64,000 bases of DNA. Source: Beijerinckiaceae bacterium. GTDB lineage: Bacteria; Pseudomonadota; Alphaproteobacteria; Rhizobiales; Beijerinckiaceae. The notes beneath the pieces are model-generated. The model saw only the letters and a program-made list of their open reading frames with translations, had not been told where the DNA came from and ran no database searches. A program made the position numbers and the translations under genes. The stretch lies in assembly GCA_019753285.1 (NCBI GenBank), contig JAIELD010000043.1, positions 1 to 64,000 of the forward strand, given 5' to 3'. Below, one piece after another: positions 61,403-64,000 of the stretch (positions are counted from its first letter, which is position 1; every line of letters starts with the position of its first letter).

Positions 61403-64000
61403 CTATTCAGCCGCCTTAGGCATCGGCTCCATCGATCCATGCCCGCCATCGCTGTCCATGCGCGTCGGCGTATCCCCCGGCGTCTTCTTGCGCTCGCCGA
61501 ACGAAGCGATCCAGCGCGCCACCACATAGAAGACCGGGGTGAAGATCAGCCCGAAGAAGGTGACGCCGAGCATGCCCGAGAACACCGCGATGCCGAGTGA
61601 CTGCCGCATCTCGGCGCCCGCGCCGACCGCGATGGCGAGCGGAAGCACGCCGAGAATGAACGCGAACGACGTCATCAGGATCGGCCTGAGCCTCGTCTTT
61701 GCCGCCGCGACTGCCGCATCGTAACGGCTCATGCCCTCGTCCTCGGACTGCTTGGCGAATTCGACGATCAGGATCGCGTTCTTGGCCGCAAGGCCGACGA
61801 GCACGACGAGGCCGATTTCGACGAGGATGTTGCGGTCGAGCCCTGAGAAATTGACGCCGATCATCGCGGCGAAGATACACATCGGCACGATGAGGATGAC
61901 AGCGAAGGGCAGCGTCCAGCTTTCATAAAGCGCCGCGAGCAGCAGGAACACGAACACGACGGCAAGGATGAAGGCGACGGTCGAGCTGTTGCCGGCGAGC
62001 TTTTCCTGCAGTGCGATCTCGGTCCATTCGAAGCCGAAGCCCTGCGGCAGCTTCTCGGCGGCGATCTTCTCCATCGCCGCGATGCCCTGACCAGATGAGA
62101 AGCCACGGTTGAGGCCGACCTGCACCTCGGCCGCCGGATAGAGGTTGTAGCGCGGCACACGGAACGCGCCGGTTATGTTCTCGAACTTGGCGACCGCGCC
62201 GATCGGCACCATGTCGCCATTGACGTTGCGGGTCTTCAGATTGGCGACGTCGCGCACGTCGGTGCGGTAGGGATTGTCGGCCTGGGCGGTGAGGCGATAG
62301 GTACGGCCGAGCAGGTTGAAATCGTTGATATAGGCCGAACCCATATAGACCGACAGCGTGTCGAACACGCGGCTGATCGGCACGCCGAGCATTTCGGCCT
62401 TGGTGCGATCGATATCGGCGAAGACCTGCGGCGTCTTGGTGTTGAACAGCGTGAAGGCGAGCGCGAAGCCCGGCGTGCGACCGACCGTGCCGGCGACCGC
62501 CCAGGTCGCGCCTTCGAGCGCCGCAAGACCGCGCCCGCCGCGATCCTGAACATAGCCCTTGAGGCCGCCGCCCGTGCCGATGCCGGGCACGGAGGGCGGC
62601 TCGAAGACGAGCGCATAGGCATCGTCGATCGCGCCGAGCTTCTGACGGACGCTACCGAGGATCTTGGCGGCGCTGAGATTGTCCTTCACCCGCTCCTCGA
62701 ACGGCTTCAGAGATACGAAGATCACGCCGGCATTGGGGGCATTGGTGAAGGTCGCGCCGTCGAAGCCGACGAAGGCGACAGATTTGTAGACGCCAGGCTC
62801 CTTGACGAGGATTTCCGTACCCTTCTGCACGACCGCGTCCGTGCGCGCCAGCGAGGAGCCGGGAGGAAGCTGGAACGCTGCGATCAGATAGCCGCGGTCG
62901 AGCTGCGGGATGAGGCCGGTCGGCGTGTTGGCGAGCCGCTGATAGGTGAGGAAGATGAGCCCGGCATAAACGACCAGCAGAATGGTGACGAGCCGCACCG
63001 CGCGGCGCGTGAAGCCGGCATATCCGGAGGAGAGCTTGTCGAACACCCAGTTGAAACCACCGAAGAACCAGCGCAGCGGCGCGGAGATCGTGTGCATGAA
63101 CCCGCGCTGCGGCGTGTGGTCATGCGGCTTGAGGAGAATGGCGGCAAGAGCGGGCGACAGCGTCAGCGAGACGAAGCAGGAGATCGCGGTCGCGGCGGCG
63201 ATGGTGATGGCGAATTGCTTGTAGAACGAGCCCTGCAGGCCGGTGATGAAGGCGGTGGGGATGAACACGGCGCACAACACCAGCGCGATGGCGATGAGGG
63301 CGCTGCCCACCTCGTCCATCGTCTTGTGCGCGGCCTCCTTCGCGGACATGCCCTGGGCGAGATAGCGCTCGACATTTTCAACGACGACGATCGCATCGTC
63401 GACGACGATGCCGATGGCGAGCACGAGGCCGAACAGGGAGAGCGTGTTGAACGAGATCCCGACCGCCGCCATCACGAGGAAGCAGCCAACCAGCGAAACC
63501 GGAATGGCGATGACGGGGATGATCGCCGCGCGCCAGGTCTGCAGGAAGACGATGACGACCACCACGACGAGGATTACCGCCTCCCACAGCGTCTTCACAA
63601 CCTCATCGACGGATTGCTGGATGAATTCGGTCGGGTTGTAGACGACGGAATAGTCGAGGCCGGGCGGGAAGTCCTTCTTGGCGTTGTCCATCGCCTCGCG
63701 CACCGAGGCGGCCGTCGAGAGCGCATTCGATCCCGGCCGCTGGAAGATGACGATCGCGGTCGCCTTGTCCGAATTCAAATACGCGTTGACCGTGTAATCC
63801 TGCGAGCCGAGCTCGACCCGCGCGATGTCGCGGATGCGCACGACGCTGTCGCCCTCCGCGCGCACCACGATGCTGCCGAACTCATCCTCGGTCGTAAGGC
63901 GTCCGAGCGTCTGCACCGAAAGCTGGAACGCGCCCGGGGCCGCTGCCGGCGGCTGGTTGATCGCACCCGCCGCGACCTGGAGGTTCGCCGCCCGGAGCGC
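61403..64000 (-). CDS. RND-family efflux transporter permease (AcrB/HAE1), 5' end beyond window
   Basis: LTLSPALAAILLKP..., GIVVDDAIVVVENVERYLAQG, FEWTEIALQEK..., AKNAILIVEFAKQSEDEG. Confidence 0.95.
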   Translation of the reverse strand, partial: ALRAANLQVAAGAINQPPAAAPGAFQLSVQTLGRLTTEDEFGSIVVRAEGDSVVRIRDIARVELGSQDYTVNAYLNSDKATAIVIFQRPGSNALSTAASVREAMDNAKKDFPPGLDYSVVYNPTEFIQQSVDEVVKTLWEAVILVVVVVIVFLQTWRAAIIPVIAIPVSLVGCFLVMAAVGISFNTLSLFGLVLAIGIVVDDAIVVVENVERYLAQGMSAKEAAHKTMDEVGSALIAIALVLCAVFIPTAFITGLQGSFYKQFAITIAAATAISCFVSLTLSPALAAILLKPHDHTPQRGFMHTISAPLRWFFGGFNWVFDKLSSGYAGFTRRAVRLVTILLVVYAGLIFLTYQRLANTPTGLIPQLDRGYLIAAFQLPPGSSLARTDAVVQKGTEILVKEPGVYKSVAFVGFDGATFTNAPNAGVIFVSLKPFEERVKDNLSAAKILGSVRQKLGAIDDAYALVFEPPSVPGIGTGGGLKGYVQDRGGRGLAALEGATWAVAGTVGRTPGFALAFTLFNTKTPQVFADIDRTKAEMLGVPISRVFDTLSVYMGSAYINDFNLLGRTYRLTAQADNPYRTDVRDVANLKTRNVNGDMVPIGAVAKFENITGAFRVPRYNLYPAAEVQVGLNRGFSSGQGIAAMEKIAAEKLPQGFGFEWTEIALQEKLAGNSSTVAFILAVVFVFLLLAALYESWTLPFAVILIVPMCIFAAMIGVNFSGLDRNILVEIGLVVLVGLAAKNAILIVEFAKQSEDEGMSRYDAAVAAAKTRLRPILMTSFAFILGVLPLAIAVGAGAEMRQSLGIAVFSGMLGVTFFGLIFTPVFYVVARWIASFGERKKTPGDTPTRMDSDGGHGSMEPMPKAAE

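Overview
This 64 kb window is a high-GC alphaproteobacterial chromosome segment, probably Hyphomicrobiales/Rhizobiales judging from protein similarity and synteny. It is almost entirely coding. Recognisable blocks are: an acyl-CoA synthetase / ScfR regulator region; zapA-6S RNA-5-FCL; yebC-ruvCAB; a glycolysis/Calvin block (tkt-gap-pgk-fba) with thiE, efp and suhB; purEK-rpsU; the pntAA/AB/B transhydrogenase operon with a small aa3 oxidase subunit IV gene; an AbrB-type antitoxin/Doc-type toxin pair; pepF; an NtrC-like regulator with an L,D-transpeptidase and a DUF882 protein; gapR; pyk; a Moco/Fe-S block (DUF971-tusA-mobB / mrp-mobA); cfa; and an RND efflux pump cut by the window end. The most interesting part is an uninterrupted gene run at about 53.09-61.30 kb: HAD phosphatase, class III aminotransferase, SMR half-transporter, alpha/beta hydrolase, FemAB/GNAT-like acyltransferase, second SMR half-transporter, Cache-type histidine kinase and sigma-54 response regulator. 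It is preceded by an exact-consensus sigma-54 (-24/-12) promoter and perfect inverted repeats, so it looks like a self-regulated sigma-54 operon for making and exporting an unknown amino-modified molecule. Other signals include palindromic repeat elements, a full CtrA-type box, a candidate ScfR operator and a dual-palindrome toxin-antitoxin promoter. No tRNA, rRNA, CRISPR, prophage or IS element was recognised.
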